DNA of 64,000 nucleotides, taken from Alphaproteobacteria bacterium SO-S41. GTDB lineage: Bacteria; Pseudomonadota; Alphaproteobacteria; Micropepsales; Micropepsaceae. The notes beneath the pieces are model-generated. The model did not search any database. It was given only the letters and a program-made list of their open reading frames with translations, and was not told the origin of the DNA. Each line of letters opens with the position of its first letter. The first letter of the stretch is position 1. Positions 1 through 9,309 of the stretch are shown here, one piece after another. A program made the position numbers and the translations under genes. The stretch is from NCBI GenBank assembly GCA_019670725.1, contig AP024629.1, forward strand, positions 434,001 through 498,000. Reading direction: 5' to 3'.

Positions 1-463
1 GGAATTTCGGAATCTGCGTCCGCATGAAGCCGCCGGCTTTGGCGTCGCCGTCATAGATCGTGACGTGGAACCCCAGCGGCAGCAGGTCGCGCGCGACCGT
101 CAGCGCGGCCGGACCGGCGCCGACCAGCGCGACGCGCTTGCCATTCTTCTCGGTCGCGGGCTTGGGCAGGCGGTCCTGGATGTCGCCCTTGTTGTCGGCG
201 GTGACGCGCTTCAGGCGGCAGATCGCGACGGGCTGCTCCTCGACCCGGCCACGGCGGCAGGCGGGCTCGCAGGGCCGGTCGCAGGTGCGGCCGAGCACGC
301 CCGGGAACACGTTGGAATGCCAGTTGACCATATAGGCGTCGGCGTAGCGGCCGGCGGCGATTAGGCGGATGTATTCAGGGACGGGGGTATGGGCGGGACA
401 CGCCCACTGGCAGTCGACGACCTTGTGCCAGTAATCCGCACCTGCGGGCTCTGTCGGATTCAT
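1..463 (-). CDS. GltD-like FAD/NAD(P)-dependent oxidoreductase, N-terminal part (cut by window edge)
   Basis: The complement reads from ATG at 463 with no stop to the window edge, so at least 154 codons are visible. Cys18-x3-Cys22 and Cys61-x3-Cys65-x3-Cys69 form the cysteine-rich 4Fe-4S region found at the N terminus of glutamate synthase small subunits and related oxidoreductases. Around residue 115 a VALVGAGPAALTVARDL segment is the FAD-binding GxGxxG fold, followed by an acidic strand end (IYDGD). The family passes electrons from NAD(P)H through FAD to Fe-S clusters. Whether this is GltD itself, a dihydropyrimidine dehydrogenase-type subunit or an orphan paralogue cannot be decided without the C-terminal part and its neighbour. 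It is divergent from the TonB receptor gene. Confidence 0.8.
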   Translation of the reverse strand, partial: MNPTEPAGADYWHKVVDCQWACPAHTPVPEYIRLIAAGRYADAYMVNWHSNVFPGVLGRTCDRPCEPACRRGRVEEQPVAICRLKRVTADNKGDIQDRLPKPATEKNGKRVALVGAGPAALTVARDLLPLGFHVTIYDGDAKAGGFMRTQIPKF

Positions 464-654
464 GCGGGTGCAAGGCCCCACCGCGCGGGGCTCAACCAAA
501 AGCGCAACTCAACCATGTTCTCGGGCCACCCTCATGGTCGCCGTTTACCCGGCGATCCCTGCGGTTATTTTCGACCCGTCATGGGCTTAGCGCAATAAAA
601 TCTACGCGGGTGCGCCGCAGCAATCGTCCATTTAGCTGTCAAAAATCGTCCAAA

Positions 655-669
655 TAAGAATCATTCTCA
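655..669. promoter_or_regulatory. Candidate Fur box upstream of the TonB receptor
   Basis: TAAGAATCATTCTCA contains a perfect AGAAT-C-ATTCT inverted repeat (658-668) in a locally AT-rich stretch, 69 bp before the receptor start. It resembles the 7-1-7 form of Fur/Irr-type iron boxes (TGAGAATNATTCTCA). Position and downstream gene content fit iron-dependent repression. Binding is inferred. Confidence 0.6.
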
Positions 670-737
670 TTGTCATCTCAGATATCCGTCGCTAGAAGTG
701 CGCCGCATTCGCAATACCGGGGCAACGGGGACCGAAA

Positions 738-3122
738 TTGATGATGAAGAAGCATGCTGGCGTGCGGGCGATTGCTCGCCCGCGTCTGGGGCTGTCGGCG
801 GTGGCTGGCGTGGCGGGATTGGCGCTGGCACATGGCGCCGCGCAGGCCGCTGACACCACGGCGCCGGTTCAGGTCGCCGAAGTGAACGCAAGCGGCGAGA
901 CGGTCAACGTCACCGGCGAGCGCAAGAAGCCGGAATCGCCGAAATACACGGCGCCGCTGCTCGACACGCCGCAGACCATCACCATCATCGATTCCGGCAC
1001 GATCCGCGGCCAGAACCTGCTGACCCTGCGCGAGATCCTCTCGACCGCGCCCGGCATCACCTTCGGCGCCGGCGAAGGCGGCGGCGGCTATGGCGACAGC
1101 ATCAACCTGCGCGGCTATGCGGCGAACTCCGACATCACCGTCGACGGCGTGAAGGACAGCGCGCAGTACACCCGCACCGACCCCTTCAACCTCGAGCAGA
1201 TCGAGCTCGTGAACGGCGCGAACTCCGTCTATGGCGGTTCGGGCTCGCTGGGCGGTTCGATCAACATCGTTTCCAAGACGCCGCACGGCAACGACACGAC
1301 CACGGTCGTCGGCGGCCTCGGCACCGACGGCTATGGCCGCGTCACGCTGGATACCGACCAGAAGGTCACGGACCAGATCGCCATCCGCCTCAACGCCATG
1401 GGCCATAAGCAGGACGTGCCCGGCCGCGACGTGGAAAACTACAGCCGCTGGGGCATCGCGCCGTCGATCGTCTTCGGTCTCGGCTCGCCGACCACCGTCA
1501 CGCTCAACTATCTCCATCAGGAAGACGATAACATCCCGCAATACGGCGTGCCGTATTACGCCAACGCCTTCAACAACGGCCCGGTGCCCGGCGTCGATCC
1601 ATCGAAGTATTATGGCTACGCCAATCTCGATACCCAGCTGATCGACGTCGACCAGTTCACCGTAAAGGTCGATCACGAGTTCAACGAATGGCTCTCGGTC
1701 CGCAACCTCACCCGTTACCAGGAAGTCGATCAGGTCTCGGTCGTCGACCCGCCGCAGAGCGGCGTGTGGTGTATCGCCTCCGGCATCAACATCGCGACCG
1801 GCGCCGCCTGTGCGACACCCGGCCAGTACACGGTCGGCGGCCCGCGCGGCAATCGCCGCGATACCAAGAATACGCTGCTCTACAACCAGACCGACTTCGC
1901 GGCGCAGTTCGAGACCGGTGGGCTGAAGCACAGCCTCGTCTTCGGCTTCTCGATCGCGGACGAGGACTACCACCTCGAAACCGGCAACGTGCTGCGCAAC
2001 CCGAACGGCGCGACGCCTAACCCGGTGCTGCCGAATATGAGCATCGCGAACCCGAACAATATCTGGACGGGTCCGGTCAATTTCGTGCGCACCGGCATCA
2101 GCGACGGCCAGCAGACCACCAAGGCCGTCTATCTGTTCGACACGATCGAGCTGAACGACCAGTGGGAAATCAACGCGGGCATCCGCTACGACCGGGTCGA
2201 CGGCGAATTCACCGCCGCCGCACTGCCCGCCAACACGACGCCCGGCAGCGGCGTCGGTCCGTGGACCAGCAACGAACCCGCACTCGTCCAGGGCGCGATC
2301 TTCCGCAACGCGGACGATCTCGTCTCCTATCGCGCCGGCATCGTCTACAAGCCGGTCTCGAACGCCAGCATCTACTTCGCTTACGGCAATACCGAGACGC
2401 CCTCGCAGGCGTCGGTCAATGGCGGCTGCACGGCGCTCACCTGCAATGTCGATCCGGAGAAGGGCGAGATCTACGAACTCGGCGTAAAGTGGAACATCCT
2501 CGACGACCGCCTGTCGCTGTCGGCCTCGATCTTCCAGAACGACCGCACCAACTACAAGGTCGCCTCGAACGATCCGACGCTGCCCGACAACACGCTCGAC
2601 GGTTCGGCCCGCGTCCGCGGCCTCACGCTCAGCGCCACCGGCAACATCACCGACGAGCTGACGATCTTCGCGAACTACACCTATCTCGACACGGAAGTGA
2701 TCCAGGGCATCTCGGACTTCTGCCTGACGCAGCCGCTTACCAATACGGCGTGCTACGGCCCCACGGTTCCCTATGTTGGCAACCCGCTCACCAACACGCC
2801 GGAAAACTCCGGCAGCATCTGGGCGACCTACGAGATCGGCAGCGGCTTCACCATCGGCTACGGTGTCAGCTATCAGGGCGAGTACTACCTGAATAACGGC
2901 GTCACCGTGACCGGCGGCGTCGCGCGCAACCTGCTCTACACGTCCGAGGCCTATTGGCTGCACAGCGCGATGGTGAACTACGAGGTTACCGAGGATCTCG
3001 GCCTCCAACTCAACGTGAAGAACGTGCTGGACGAAGAGTACTACATCCGCATACGCAACAATGGCTGGGCGGTCCCCGGCGACACGCGTTCGGCGACGCT
3101 AACCGCCACCTACACGTTCTAG
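738..3122 (+). CDS. TonB-dependent siderophore receptor
   Basis: A 794-residue outer-membrane receptor. Residues 1-37 form a long signal peptide with an AAQA-A cleavage site. Then comes a plug domain (about 55-180; [16 protein letters not shown] and [19 protein letters not shown] are typical siderophore-receptor plug motifs), then a beta-barrel ending in TATYTF with a C-terminal Phe as required for barrel assembly. The [20 protein letters not shown] stretch is the conserved plug segment. The adjacent PiuC-like dioxygenase is the classic partner of Fiu/PiuA catecholate receptors, so a catecholate or xenosiderophore substrate is likely. The gene lies behind a Fur-like palindrome and starts the six-gene cassette. 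The start at 738 is the first of three Met codons; 741 or 744 are also possible. Confidence 0.93.
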   Translation: MMMKKHAGVRAIARPRLGLSAVAGVAGLALAHGAAQAADTTAPVQVAEVNASGETVNVTGERKKPESPKYTAPLLDTPQTITIIDSGTIRGQNLLTLREILSTAPGITFGAGEGGGGYGDSINLRGYAANSDITVDGVKDSAQYTRTDPFNLEQIELVNGANSVYGGSGSLGGSINIVSKTPHGNDTTTVVGGLGTDGYGRVTLDTDQKVTDQIAIRLNAMGHKQDVPGRDVENYSRWGIAPSIVFGLGSPTTVTLNYLHQEDDNIPQYGVPYYANAFNNGPVPGVDPSKYYGYANLDTQLIDVDQFTVKVDHEFNEWLSVRNLTRYQEVDQVSVVDPPQSGVWCIASGINIATGAACATPGQYTVGGPRGNRRDTKNTLLYNQTDFAAQFETGGLKHSLVFGFSIADEDYHLETGNVLRNPNGATPNPVLPNMSIANPNNIWTGPVNFVRTGISDGQQTTKAVYLFDTIELNDQWEINAGIRYDRVDGEFTAAALPANTTPGSGVGPWTSNEPALVQGAIFRNADDLVSYRAGIVYKPVSNASIYFAYGNTETPSQASVNGGCTALTCNVDPEKGEIYELGVKWNILDDRLSLSASIFQNDRTNYKVASNDPTLPDNTLDGSARVRGLTLSATGNITDELTIFANYTYLDTEVIQGISDFCLTQPLTNTACYGPTVPYVGNPLTNTPENSGSIWATYEIGSGFTIGYGVSYQGEYYLNNGVTVTGGVARNLLYTSEAYWLHSAMVNYEVTEDLGLQLNVKNVLDEEYYIRIRNNGWAVPGDTRSATLTATYTF

Positions 3123-3150
3123 GCCGCGCGAGCGCGCGACAGAGGAAGCG

Positions 3151-3834
3151 ATGCTGCTCCAGATTCCCGGTGTTCTCGGTAAGGACCAGGTCGCATCCCT
3201 CCGTCGCGTCCTCGATGCGGCGCCGTGGGTCGACGGCAATCTGACGTCGGGCTATCAGGCGGCGCTGGCGAAGAAAAATCGCCAGCTCCCGCAGGGCGAT
3301 CCGGTGGCCCGTCAGGCAGGCGCCGAGATCGTCGCCGCGCTGGAGAAGAATCCGCTCTTCACCTCGGCGGCCCTGCCGCACACCATCCTGCCGCCGCTGT
3401 TCAACCGCTACGGGATCAGCGAAGGCTTCGGCGCGCATGTCGACAACGCCGTGCGCACCAATATCGATACTGGCCGCCGCATCCGCACCGATCTGTCGGC
3501 CACGCTGTTCCTCAGCGAGCCCGACGATTACGACGGCGGCGAGCTGACGATCGAAGACACCTACGGCGCCCACAGCGTGAAGCTGGAAGGCGGCGACCTC
3601 ATTCTCTACCCCGCGACCAGCCTTCATTCGGTCAGCGCCATCACGCGCGGCGAGCGGGTCGGTGCGTTCTTCTGGATCCAGAGCTTGGTGCGCAGCGATG
3701 TCAGCCGCGCGCTGCTTTTCGACATGGACGTCGCGATCCAGAGCCTCAGCGCCAAGGTTGGCGCCGATGATCTCGCCATCGTCTCGCTCACCGGCACCTA
3801 TCACAACCTGCTGCGTCAATGGGCCGAGCTGTGA
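3151..3834 (+). CDS. piuC: PKHD-type Fe(II)/2-oxoglutarate dioxygenase, PiuC/YbiX family
   Basis: A 227-residue protein that matches the family's usual length (about 225). The double-stranded beta-helix carries an HxD pair (His96, Asp98 in [11 protein letters not shown]) and a distal His159 (PATSLHSV), with Arg169 after it to bind 2-oxoglutarate. Members sit next to TonB-dependent catecholate receptors and are thought to modify siderophores or act in the iron response; the substrate is not established. The gene begins 28 bp after the receptor behind an AGAGGAAG ribosome-binding site. Its stop overlaps the next start. Confidence 0.93.
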   Translation: MLLQIPGVLGKDQVASLRRVLDAAPWVDGNLTSGYQAALAKKNRQLPQGDPVARQAGAEIVAALEKNPLFTSAALPHTILPPLFNRYGISEGFGAHVDNAVRTNIDTGRRIRTDLSATLFLSEPDDYDGGELTIEDTYGAHSVKLEGGDLILYPATSLHSVSAITRGERVGAFFWIQSLVRSDVSRALLFDMDVAIQSLSAKVGADDLAIVSLTGTYHNLLRQWAEL

Positions 3835-4493
3835 AGCCCGACACGCTTGCCGCGCCCGCGCCGCCGCGTCCGGCACGGCCGAAGCCCAAGATGAATCCCA
3901 AGATGTGGTGGCTGACCCAGTTCCGGAACTGGCACTGGATCAGCGGCGCGATCTGCCTCGCCGGCATTTTCCTGTTCGCGCTCACCGGCATCACGCTCAA
4001 CCACGCCGCCGATATCGAGGCGAAGCCCGTCGTCACGCGGCTGGAAACCACGCTCGCGCCCGAAACCTTGGCTCAGCTTGGTCCGGGTGGCGCCGATGCG
4101 CCGGTGCCCGATCCCGTCGCCGCGGCGATCGACACCGCCATCAGCATCGACGTCGCGGGCCGACCGGGCGAATGGTCGGACGATGAGGTCTATGTCGCGC
4201 TGCCACGGCCCGGGGGCGACGCCTTCCTCACCATCGACCGGCTGGAAGGCGCGGTGCAATACGAGCGCACCGATCGCGGCTGGGTCTCCTATCTCAACGA
4301 CCTCCACAAGGGCCGCAACACCGGCACGGCGTGGATCTGGTTCATCGACATCTTCGCCGTGGCCTGCATCGTCTTCTCGGTCACCGGCATCTGCCTCCTC
4401 TACATGTATGCGCGTAACCGCAAGTCGACCTGGCCGCTGGTCGGCCTCGGCTTCGCCATTCCCATCCTGCTCGCCATTTTCTTCATCCACTGA
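3831..4493 (+). CDS. PepSY-associated transmembrane protein
   Basis: About 220 residues. Three hydrophobic helices are visible: one after the FRNWHWISG motif near the N terminus, one around [17 protein letters not shown], and one at the extreme C terminus ([18 protein letters not shown]). The [16 protein letters not shown] segment is the signature of PepSY-associated TM proteins, which occur in iron-siderophore reductase cassettes. It probably acts in the inner membrane in ferric-siderophore handling. I chose the GTG at 3831, which overlaps the piuC stop as GTGA and suggests translational coupling. An ATG at 3819 would add four residues. Confidence 0.85.
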   Translation: MKPDTLAAPAPPRPARPKPKMNPKMWWLTQFRNWHWISGAICLAGIFLFALTGITLNHAADIEAKPVVTRLETTLAPETLAQLGPGGADAPVPDPVAAAIDTAISIDVAGRPGEWSDDEVYVALPRPGGDAFLTIDRLEGAVQYERTDRGWVSYLNDLHKGRNTGTAWIWFIDIFAVACIVFSVTGICLLYMYARNRKSTWPLVGLGFAIPILLAIFFIH

Positions 4494-4506
4494 AACGAGG
4501 ACCTCG

Positions 4507-4998
4507 ATGCGTATTGCCGTTCCAGCGCTTGCCTTGCTCAGCGCGGTGCCCGCCTCCGCTGCGGGAGTCACCGTCAGCGTCGAGATCCCGAAGCTCGACG
4601 TTGCCGAGTACCACAAGCCATATCTCGCGATCTGGATCGAGAAGTCGGACCAGTCCGTCGCCGCCAATCTTGCGGTCTGGTACGGCACCAAACTCAAGGA
4701 AAACGAAGGCGAGAAGTGGCTGAAGGACTTGCGCCAATGGTGGCGCCGGGCCGGCCGCGACCTGAAAATGCCGATTGACGGCGTCAGCGGCCCGACCCGC
4801 GCGCCCGGTACCGAAACCGTCACCGCGACGCCGACGCTCGAGCCGGGCTCCTACAGCCTCGTCGTCGAAGCCGCGCGTGAATCCGGTGGCCGCGAAGTCG
4901 TCAAGGTGCCCTTCACCTGGCCGGCCGAGGCGGCGACGAGCGCCAGCGGCGCCGGCACGTCCGAACTCGGCGCCATCAAGCTCGACATCCAGCCATAA
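4507..4998 (+). CDS. DUF2271 domain-containing periplasmic protein
   Basis: 163 residues with a short signal peptide ending in AAGV near residue 20. The body has PYLAIWIEKSDQSVAANLAV and the LKDLRQWWRRAG segment typical of DUF2271. It ends with a beta-rich half (LEPGSYSLVVEAARESGGRE). Biochemical function is unknown; the family recurs with PepSY proteins, DUF4198 and ApbE in iron cassettes. It starts 13 bp after the PepSY gene behind a GAGGA site. I use 4507 because the signal peptide begins there. Confidence 0.85.
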   Translation: MRIAVPALALLSAVPASAAGVTVSVEIPKLDVAEYHKPYLAIWIEKSDQSVAANLAVWYGTKLKENEGEKWLKDLRQWWRRAGRDLKMPIDGVSGPTRAPGTETVTATPTLEPGSYSLVVEAARESGGREVVKVPFTWPAEAATSASGAGTSELGAIKLDIQP

Positions 4999-5017
4999 GA
5001 CCGCAACGGAGAGACCC

Positions 5018-5833
5018 ATGACCGTCCGCCGCCATCTCGCGCTTTTCGTCACCGCCGCCGTGCTCGCCGCGGTTCCCTTCACCGCCACGGCCCACCGCCA
5101 GTGGATCGTCCCCTCGGCGACCGTCCTTTCGGGCGACGATCCGTGGGTGTCGTTCGACGCCGCGGTCTCGAACGAGCTGTTCTATGCCGACCACAATCCG
5201 CTGAAGCTCGACAATCTCTCGGTCGAACTGCCCGACGGCACCTATGCGGCGCCCGAGAACATTGCGACCGGCAAGTATCGCAGCGTCTTCGATCTCCATC
5301 TGACGCAGCCCGGCACCTACAAGGTCTTCACCGCCGGCGACAATGCGATGGCGAGCTATGAGCTGAACGGCGAGAAGAAGCGCTGGCGCGGCAAGAAGGA
5401 CGAGATCGGTACGGCTATTCCCGAAGGGGCCACCAATGTCGAACTCTCCGAAGGCCAGAACCGTCTCGAAGTCTTCGTGACCCGCGGCGCGCCCACCGAC
5501 ACCGTCTTCAAGCCGATCGGCCTCGGCCTCGAACTGGTGCCCGTCACCCATCCCAACGATCTCTTCGTCGGCGAGGCGGCCAGCTTCAAGCTGCTGCTCG
5601 ACGGCCAGCCCGCCAAGGGCGTCGAGGTCACCTACATCCCCGGCAATGCGCGCTATCGCAACGGCACGGGCGAAGCCAAGGTGACGACCGGCGACGACGG
5701 CAGCTTCCAGATCACCTTCCCCGAAGCCGGCATGTTCTGGGTGAACGCGACGCAGCAGGATCTGCCCTCGCAGATCGAAGGCGCCAAGCGCCGCGTCGGC
5801 TACACGACCGTGCTTGAAGTCCTGAATCCCTAA
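5018..5833 (+). CDS. DUF4198 domain-containing periplasmic protein
   Basis: 271 residues. The signal peptide ends in TATA before HRQWIVPSATVLSG, the conserved start of the mature DUF4198 domain. The fold should be tandem Ig-like beta domains (CbiK/NikM-like periplasmic family). The second domain is visible as the LLLDGQPAKGVEVTYIPGN segment and the third as VTTGDDGSFQITFPEAGMFW. This family is associated with metal uptake and carries an N-terminal His for metal binding. The ATG follows GGAGAG at a good distance, 19 bp after the DUF2271 stop. Confidence 0.88.
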   Translation: MTVRRHLALFVTAAVLAAVPFTATAHRQWIVPSATVLSGDDPWVSFDAAVSNELFYADHNPLKLDNLSVELPDGTYAAPENIATGKYRSVFDLHLTQPGTYKVFTAGDNAMASYELNGEKKRWRGKKDEIGTAIPEGATNVELSEGQNRLEVFVTRGAPTDTVFKPIGLGLELVPVTHPNDLFVGEAASFKLLLDGQPAKGVEVTYIPGNARYRNGTGEAKVTTGDDGSFQITFPEAGMFWVNATQQDLPSQIEGAKRRVGYTTVLEVLNP

Positions 5834-5850
5834 GGGTTGATGCGGCTGCG

Positions 5851-6831
5851 ATGACTAGGGTCCTGATCCCCCCGATCACGCAGCCGCCCATTGCCGCCGA
5901 CGGCCCGCTCATCCGTCTGCACGGCGTCTCCATGGGCACGACTTGGTCGGTCCGCGCCTATGGCACGGACGCCGCCGTGGTCGAGCACGCGATCAAGATC
6001 TGCCTTACGCAGGTGATCGCGGACATGAGCACTTGGGAAGCGGACGCGTTCATCAGCGGCTTCAACACCGCGCCCGCCGCAAGCTGGCACGACGCGCCCG
6101 ACGATTTCCTGACCGTGCTGACTGAAGCGCTGCGCATCGCGGCGCTCAGTGACGGGGCGTTCGATCCCGCCTGCGGCGCGCTGGTCGATCTCTGGGGCTT
6201 CGGGCCCGGCGGCGTCGCCTCATCCCTGCCGACCCCGCGGGCCCTCGCCAGGGCCCGCGCCGAGGGCGACTGGCGGCGTCTCGCGCTTGACGGCACACGC
6301 GTCCTTCAGCCCGGCGGTATCCGCCTCGACTTCTCCGGTATCGCCAAGGGGTTTGCCGTCGACAAGGTCGCGCAGGCGCTGACGCGCTTGGGCATCGGCG
6401 CTTATCTCGTAGAGATCGGCGGCGAGCTGAAGGGGCAGGGCATGAAGCCGGACGGCACGCCTTGGTTCGTCGGTTTCGAAACCCCGCCCGCTGCTGGGGC
6501 GCCGGAAGAACTCGTGATCGCGCTGCACGCCATGGCGATCGCCAGCTCAGGCGATTACCACCGCGTCCGCGTCCAGGGCGGGCGGCGCATCGCGCATACG
6601 ATCGATCCCCGTACCGGCCTGCCGCTCGGCGACGACGCGCCTGCCGGGGTCAGCGTCGTTCATCGGTCCTGCATGACCGCGGACGGTTTCGCGACGGCGC
6701 TCGGCGTGCTCGGCCTCGTCGATGGCATGGCCTTCGCCGCGCAGCATCAGCTCGCCGCGCGCTTCCTGATGCGCGAGGGCGACGCCTTCATCGAGCACCT
6801 GTCACCGGCGCTCGCCGCCATGCTCGACTGA
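5851..6831 (+). CDS. apbE: FAD:protein FMN transferase
   Basis: 326 residues, the normal ApbE size. Motifs in order: SMGTTWSVRAY near the N terminus, DPACGALVDLWGFGP, LDFSGIAKGFAVD, LVEIGGELKG, and HTIDPRTGLP, the hallmark of the flavin- and Mg2+-binding site. ApbE attaches FMN covalently to a Thr of target flavoproteins, usually in the periplasm. No lipoprotein or Sec signal is obvious here, so a cytoplasmic or differently exported form is possible. It is the last gene of the iron cassette, 17 bp after DUF4198. Its flavinylation target is presumably a membrane reductase such as the PepSY protein or one encoded elsewhere. Confidence 0.93.
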   Translation: MTRVLIPPITQPPIAADGPLIRLHGVSMGTTWSVRAYGTDAAVVEHAIKICLTQVIADMSTWEADAFISGFNTAPAASWHDAPDDFLTVLTEALRIAALSDGAFDPACGALVDLWGFGPGGVASSLPTPRALARARAEGDWRRLALDGTRVLQPGGIRLDFSGIAKGFAVDKVAQALTRLGIGAYLVEIGGELKGQGMKPDGTPWFVGFETPPAAGAPEELVIALHAMAIASSGDYHRVRVQGGRRIAHTIDPRTGLPLGDDAPAGVSVVHRSCMTADGFATALGVLGLVDGMAFAAQHQLAARFLMREGDAFIEHLSPALAAMLD

Positions 6832-6833
6832 GT

Positions 6834-7301
6834 TCAGTGGTGGTCGTGGCCGCCGCTGCCGCCGGCGCGGACGGTCAGCTCGGCGCTCACGTCGCCGGCA
6901 TGTTCGAAGACGAAGGTCAGCGTGCCTGTTGTGCCCTCGCGCAGCGGCGCCTTCAGGCCGATCAGCATGATGTGTGTGCCGCCGCTCTCCAGCATCACCA
7001 TGCCGCCGGCGGGCACGTCGACGCCGTCCACCTTGCGCATTTGCATGACGCCGCCCTCTTCGCTCATCGCATGCAGCTCGACGGCGGCAGCGAGATCGCT
7101 CTTTACCGCGATCAGCCGATCGGCCGCCGCGCCGCCGTTCATGATCATCGCATAGACCGCGCCGTTGCTGCCCGGCGCGGCGTTCGCCCAGACATCGCTG
7201 ACCGCGATGGCGGTTTCGCCATGCGTCATGCTGGCCATGTCATGCGCCTCGGCGGGCAGCGCGATGGCGAGAAATGCGGCAGCGAGAAACGTGCGGATCA
7301 T
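6834..7301 (-). CDS. PCu(A)C copper chaperone
   Basis: 155 residues with a signal peptide cleaved after AEA near residue 19. The exact Cu(I)-binding signature is present: His77-x10-Met88-x21-His110-x-Met112. A His-rich tail (GGHDHH) adds metal ligands. Proteins of this family deliver copper to the Cu(A) or Cu(B) site of cytochrome oxidase in the periplasm. It is convergent with apbE, with stops 2 bp apart. It follows rsgA on the same strand, but a terminator-like hairpin lies between them. Confidence 0.93.
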   Translation of the reverse strand: MIRTFLAAAFLAIALPAEAHDMASMTHGETAIAVSDVWANAAPGSNGAVYAMIMNGGAAADRLIAVKSDLAAAVELHAMSEEGGVMQMRKVDGVDVPAGGMVMLESGGTHIMLIGLKAPLREGTTGTLTFVFEHAGDVSAELTVRAGGSGGHDHH

Positions 7302-7332
7302 GGAACGCTCACGGGTGGTCGAAAACGGAAAC

Positions 7333-7364
7333 GCAGGCGGCGCACCATACGGATCGCCGCCTGC
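7333..7364 (-). terminator. Rho-independent-type terminator after rsgA
   Basis: A perfect 10-bp stem (GCAGGCGGCG at 7333-7342 with CGCCGCCTGC at 7355-7364) and 12-nt loop. On the minus strand it is followed by GTTTCCGTTTT. It lies 20 bp after the rsgA stop. Confidence 0.65.
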
Positions 7365-7384
7365 TTGTCGATCCCGCGCGGGGC

Positions 7385-8446
7385 TCAGTCCTTGTCGCGG
7401 TCCTTCACGAGCGCGCGATAGGCCTTGTGGCGGCCGATATAGACCTTTTTCTGCGCCTGCCGCGCGACCCAGTCGCCCTTGCGCACCTCATGGGCGAGTT
7501 CGCGCTGCAGTTTGCTGTAGGACTCCCAGCGCGCCGCATCCAGCGTGCCGCCCTCCAGCGCCGCGCGCACCGCGCAGCCCGGCTCGCTCCCATGGCCGCA
7601 ATTCGTGAAGCGGCAATTGAGCGCCAGCTCCTCGATATCGGTGAAGGTCGCCGCGACGCCCTCCTCGGCATCCCAGAGGCCGAGCTCGCGCATGCCGGGC
7701 GTGTCGAGCAGCAAAGCCCCGCCCGGCAGGCGCACGAGTTCGCGGTGCGTTGTCGTGTGCCGGCCGCGTGCACCCTCGGCGATGATGCCCTGCGTCGCCA
7801 TCAGCGCCTCGCCGGCGAGCGCATTGACCAGCGTCGACTTGCCGGCGCCCGAGCTCCCCAGCAGCACCGCGGTACGCCGCGGTCCCACGGCGGCTTCCAG
7901 CGCCTCCAGGCCAAGCCCGCTCATCGCCGATACGGCATGCACAGCGGCGCCGAGCGCGATCGCCTCAACCTCCGCCACACGCGCCGCGACGTCGTCGCAG
8001 AGATCGGCCTTGGTCAGCACGATCAGCGGCGTCGCACGGCTCTCGCGCGCCGTCGCGAGATAACGCTCCAGCCGGCGCAGGCTGAGATCGGCATTCAGCG
8101 ACGCCGTCAGCAGCGCGAAGTCCGCATTCGCCGCCACAACCTGCGCCTCGCGTCCGGTGCCGGACGCCTTCCGCACGAAGGCGCTGGAGCGCGGCAGTAC
8201 GGCATGGATCGTCGCCGCGTCTTCTTCGGGACGTAGGGAAGCGGCGACCCAGTCGCCGGCGACGGGATAGTCGCCATTGGTGTTCGACAGCCGCCCGGCG
8301 ACGCCGGCGATGAGATCGCCGTCATCGGTCGCTAGCCGATAGCGGCCGCGCTGCTGCATCGTCACCCGCGCGGGCTTCAGGCCCTCGGCGGCGTAGTCGT
8401 GGAAAGTTTCCTGGAGCGCATCGCTCCAGCCGTAGAGTTCGATCAC
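7385..8446 (-). CDS. rsgA: Ribosome small subunit-dependent GTPase A
   Basis: 353 residues. An N-terminal OB-fold is followed by a circularly permuted GTPase with motif order G4 (LTKADL), G1 (GSSGAGKSTL), G3 (DTPGMRE). A C-terminal zinc-knuckle region has CRFTNCGHGSEPGCAV. RsgA is a late-stage 30S assembly checkpoint GTPase stimulated by the small subunit. The start codon is GTG at 8446 behind an AGGA site. A possible short leader ORF lies 60 bp upstream. Confidence 0.95.
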   Translation of the reverse strand: MIELYGWSDALQETFHDYAAEGLKPARVTMQQRGRYRLATDDGDLIAGVAGRLSNTNGDYPVAGDWVAASLRPEEDAATIHAVLPRSSAFVRKASGTGREAQVVAANADFALLTASLNADLSLRRLERYLATARESRATPLIVLTKADLCDDVAARVAEVEAIALGAAVHAVSAMSGLGLEALEAAVGPRRTAVLLGSSGAGKSTLVNALAGEALMATQGIIAEGARGRHTTTHRELVRLPGGALLLDTPGMRELGLWDAEEGVAATFTDIEELALNCRFTNCGHGSEPGCAVRAALEGGTLDAARWESYSKLQRELAHEVRKGDWVARQAQKKVYIGRHKAYRALVKDRDKD

Positions 8447-8506
8447 GGAATTATCCTGAAAAGGGGAAGGGCGCTGTTCAGCGCCACCCGGCAGGACTCC
8501 TGATTG

Positions 8507-8557
8507 TCAGGCAGACCAGTCGGCGGCGCGGCAAGGGGCGCTGGCAATATCTGTCAT
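8507..8557 (-). CDS. Possible 16-residue leader peptide upstream of rsgA
   Basis: The complement reads MTDIASAPCRAADWSA then TGA, preceded by a near-perfect Shine-Dalgarno sequence (AGAGGAGG ending 6 nt before ATG), stronger than that of rsgA. A small GCGCTG-AACAGCGC-type hairpin lies between its stop and rsgA. It may be a translated leader controlling rsgA. Function is unknown and chance is possible at this length. Confidence 0.35.
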   Translation of the reverse strand: MTDIASAPCRAADWSA

Positions 8558-8736
8558 GAGCAGCCTCCTCTGCAGGCGGTTCCAACCGGAAAAGCGCGAA
8601 TACGCCTCAATTCCACGGCGGTCAAGGTGACGTGCGCACCGCCGCGCTGCACGTGAACGCCTTGTTCAAGTGGGGTTCATGGAACTCCGAACATTATGGG
8701 CGCGTTAACCAAGCGACTGACTGAAAGGAACACGCC

Positions 8737-9111
8737 ATGAAAAAAGTCATCAGCACGACGCTGGCGCTCGCCATGGCTGCAACGAGCAGCGTGGCGCTTG
8801 CGGGCTCATCGGAAGCGCGCCGCGGCGATCGCCACGGCTATTATGACAATCGCGGCTACGACCATCATCGTCGCCATCGCGGCAATGGCGACGCTGCCGC
8901 TGCGGCGATCGTGGGCCTCGCGCTCGGCGCCATTATTATCGGCTCGACGCAGGAACGCCGCCGCACCACGACGTACTACTACGACGATGGCTATCGCGGC
9001 GATTCCAACTGGGATCATGTGCGACGCTGCGAGAGCCGCTACCGCTCGTATGATCGTGGCTCCGACACCTTCGTCGGCCGCGACGGCCGCCGGTACTACT
9101 GCAACCTGTAA
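8737..9111 (+). CDS. Secreted BA14K-like protein, paralogue 1
   Basis: 124 residues. The signal peptide is cleaved near ALA-GSS (residue 22). The mature protein starts with a His/Arg/Tyr-rich segment, then a hydrophobic Ala/Gly/Ile stretch (AAAIVGLALGAIIIG), then a C-terminal motif RRCESRYRSYDRGSDTFVG ending in RYYCNL. That C-terminal motif is the BA14K/lectin-like signature (C-x3-Y-x-SYD...G.DG+...C). The two Cys residues probably form a disulfide in the periplasm. A tandem paralogue follows. Confidence 0.8.
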   Translation: MKKVISTTLALAMAATSSVALAGSSEARRGDRHGYYDNRGYDHHRRHRGNGDAAAAAIVGLALGAIIIGSTQERRRTTTYYYDDGYRGDSNWDHVRRCESRYRSYDRGSDTFVGRDGRRYYCNL

Positions 9112-9133
9112 CGGCGCCCGGCAGCACTCAACG

Positions 9134-9165
9134 AACGCCCTTCCCGTGAAAGCGGGGAGGGCGTT
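9134..9165 (+). terminator. Hairpin terminator after first BA14K gene
   Basis: AACGCCCTTCCC (9134-9145) pairs with GGGGAGGGCGTT (9154-9165) with one G-U pair and an 8-nt loop. The T-run is weak (GTTTGC). It lies 22 bp after the stop. Confidence 0.55.
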
Positions 9166-9309
9166 TGCATGTCTCACGCTGCGCCGGCACGCCGATCACG
9201 CTTGCGCGACATGACTTATTTTCAATCGCTCAGCTCGCAGGAATAAGCGCATCTCGCGCGTTCATCTCGCATCACAGCCGCCGCTCCGGCACTGTTCAGG
9301 AGATGTCCC

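Noticed and set aside
678-3008. 776-codon open frame antisense to the TonB receptor
   Set aside because: High-GC shadow: biased, Asp/Arg/Val-rich composition with no recognisable domain, while the plus-strand frame has a signal peptide and full receptor motifs.
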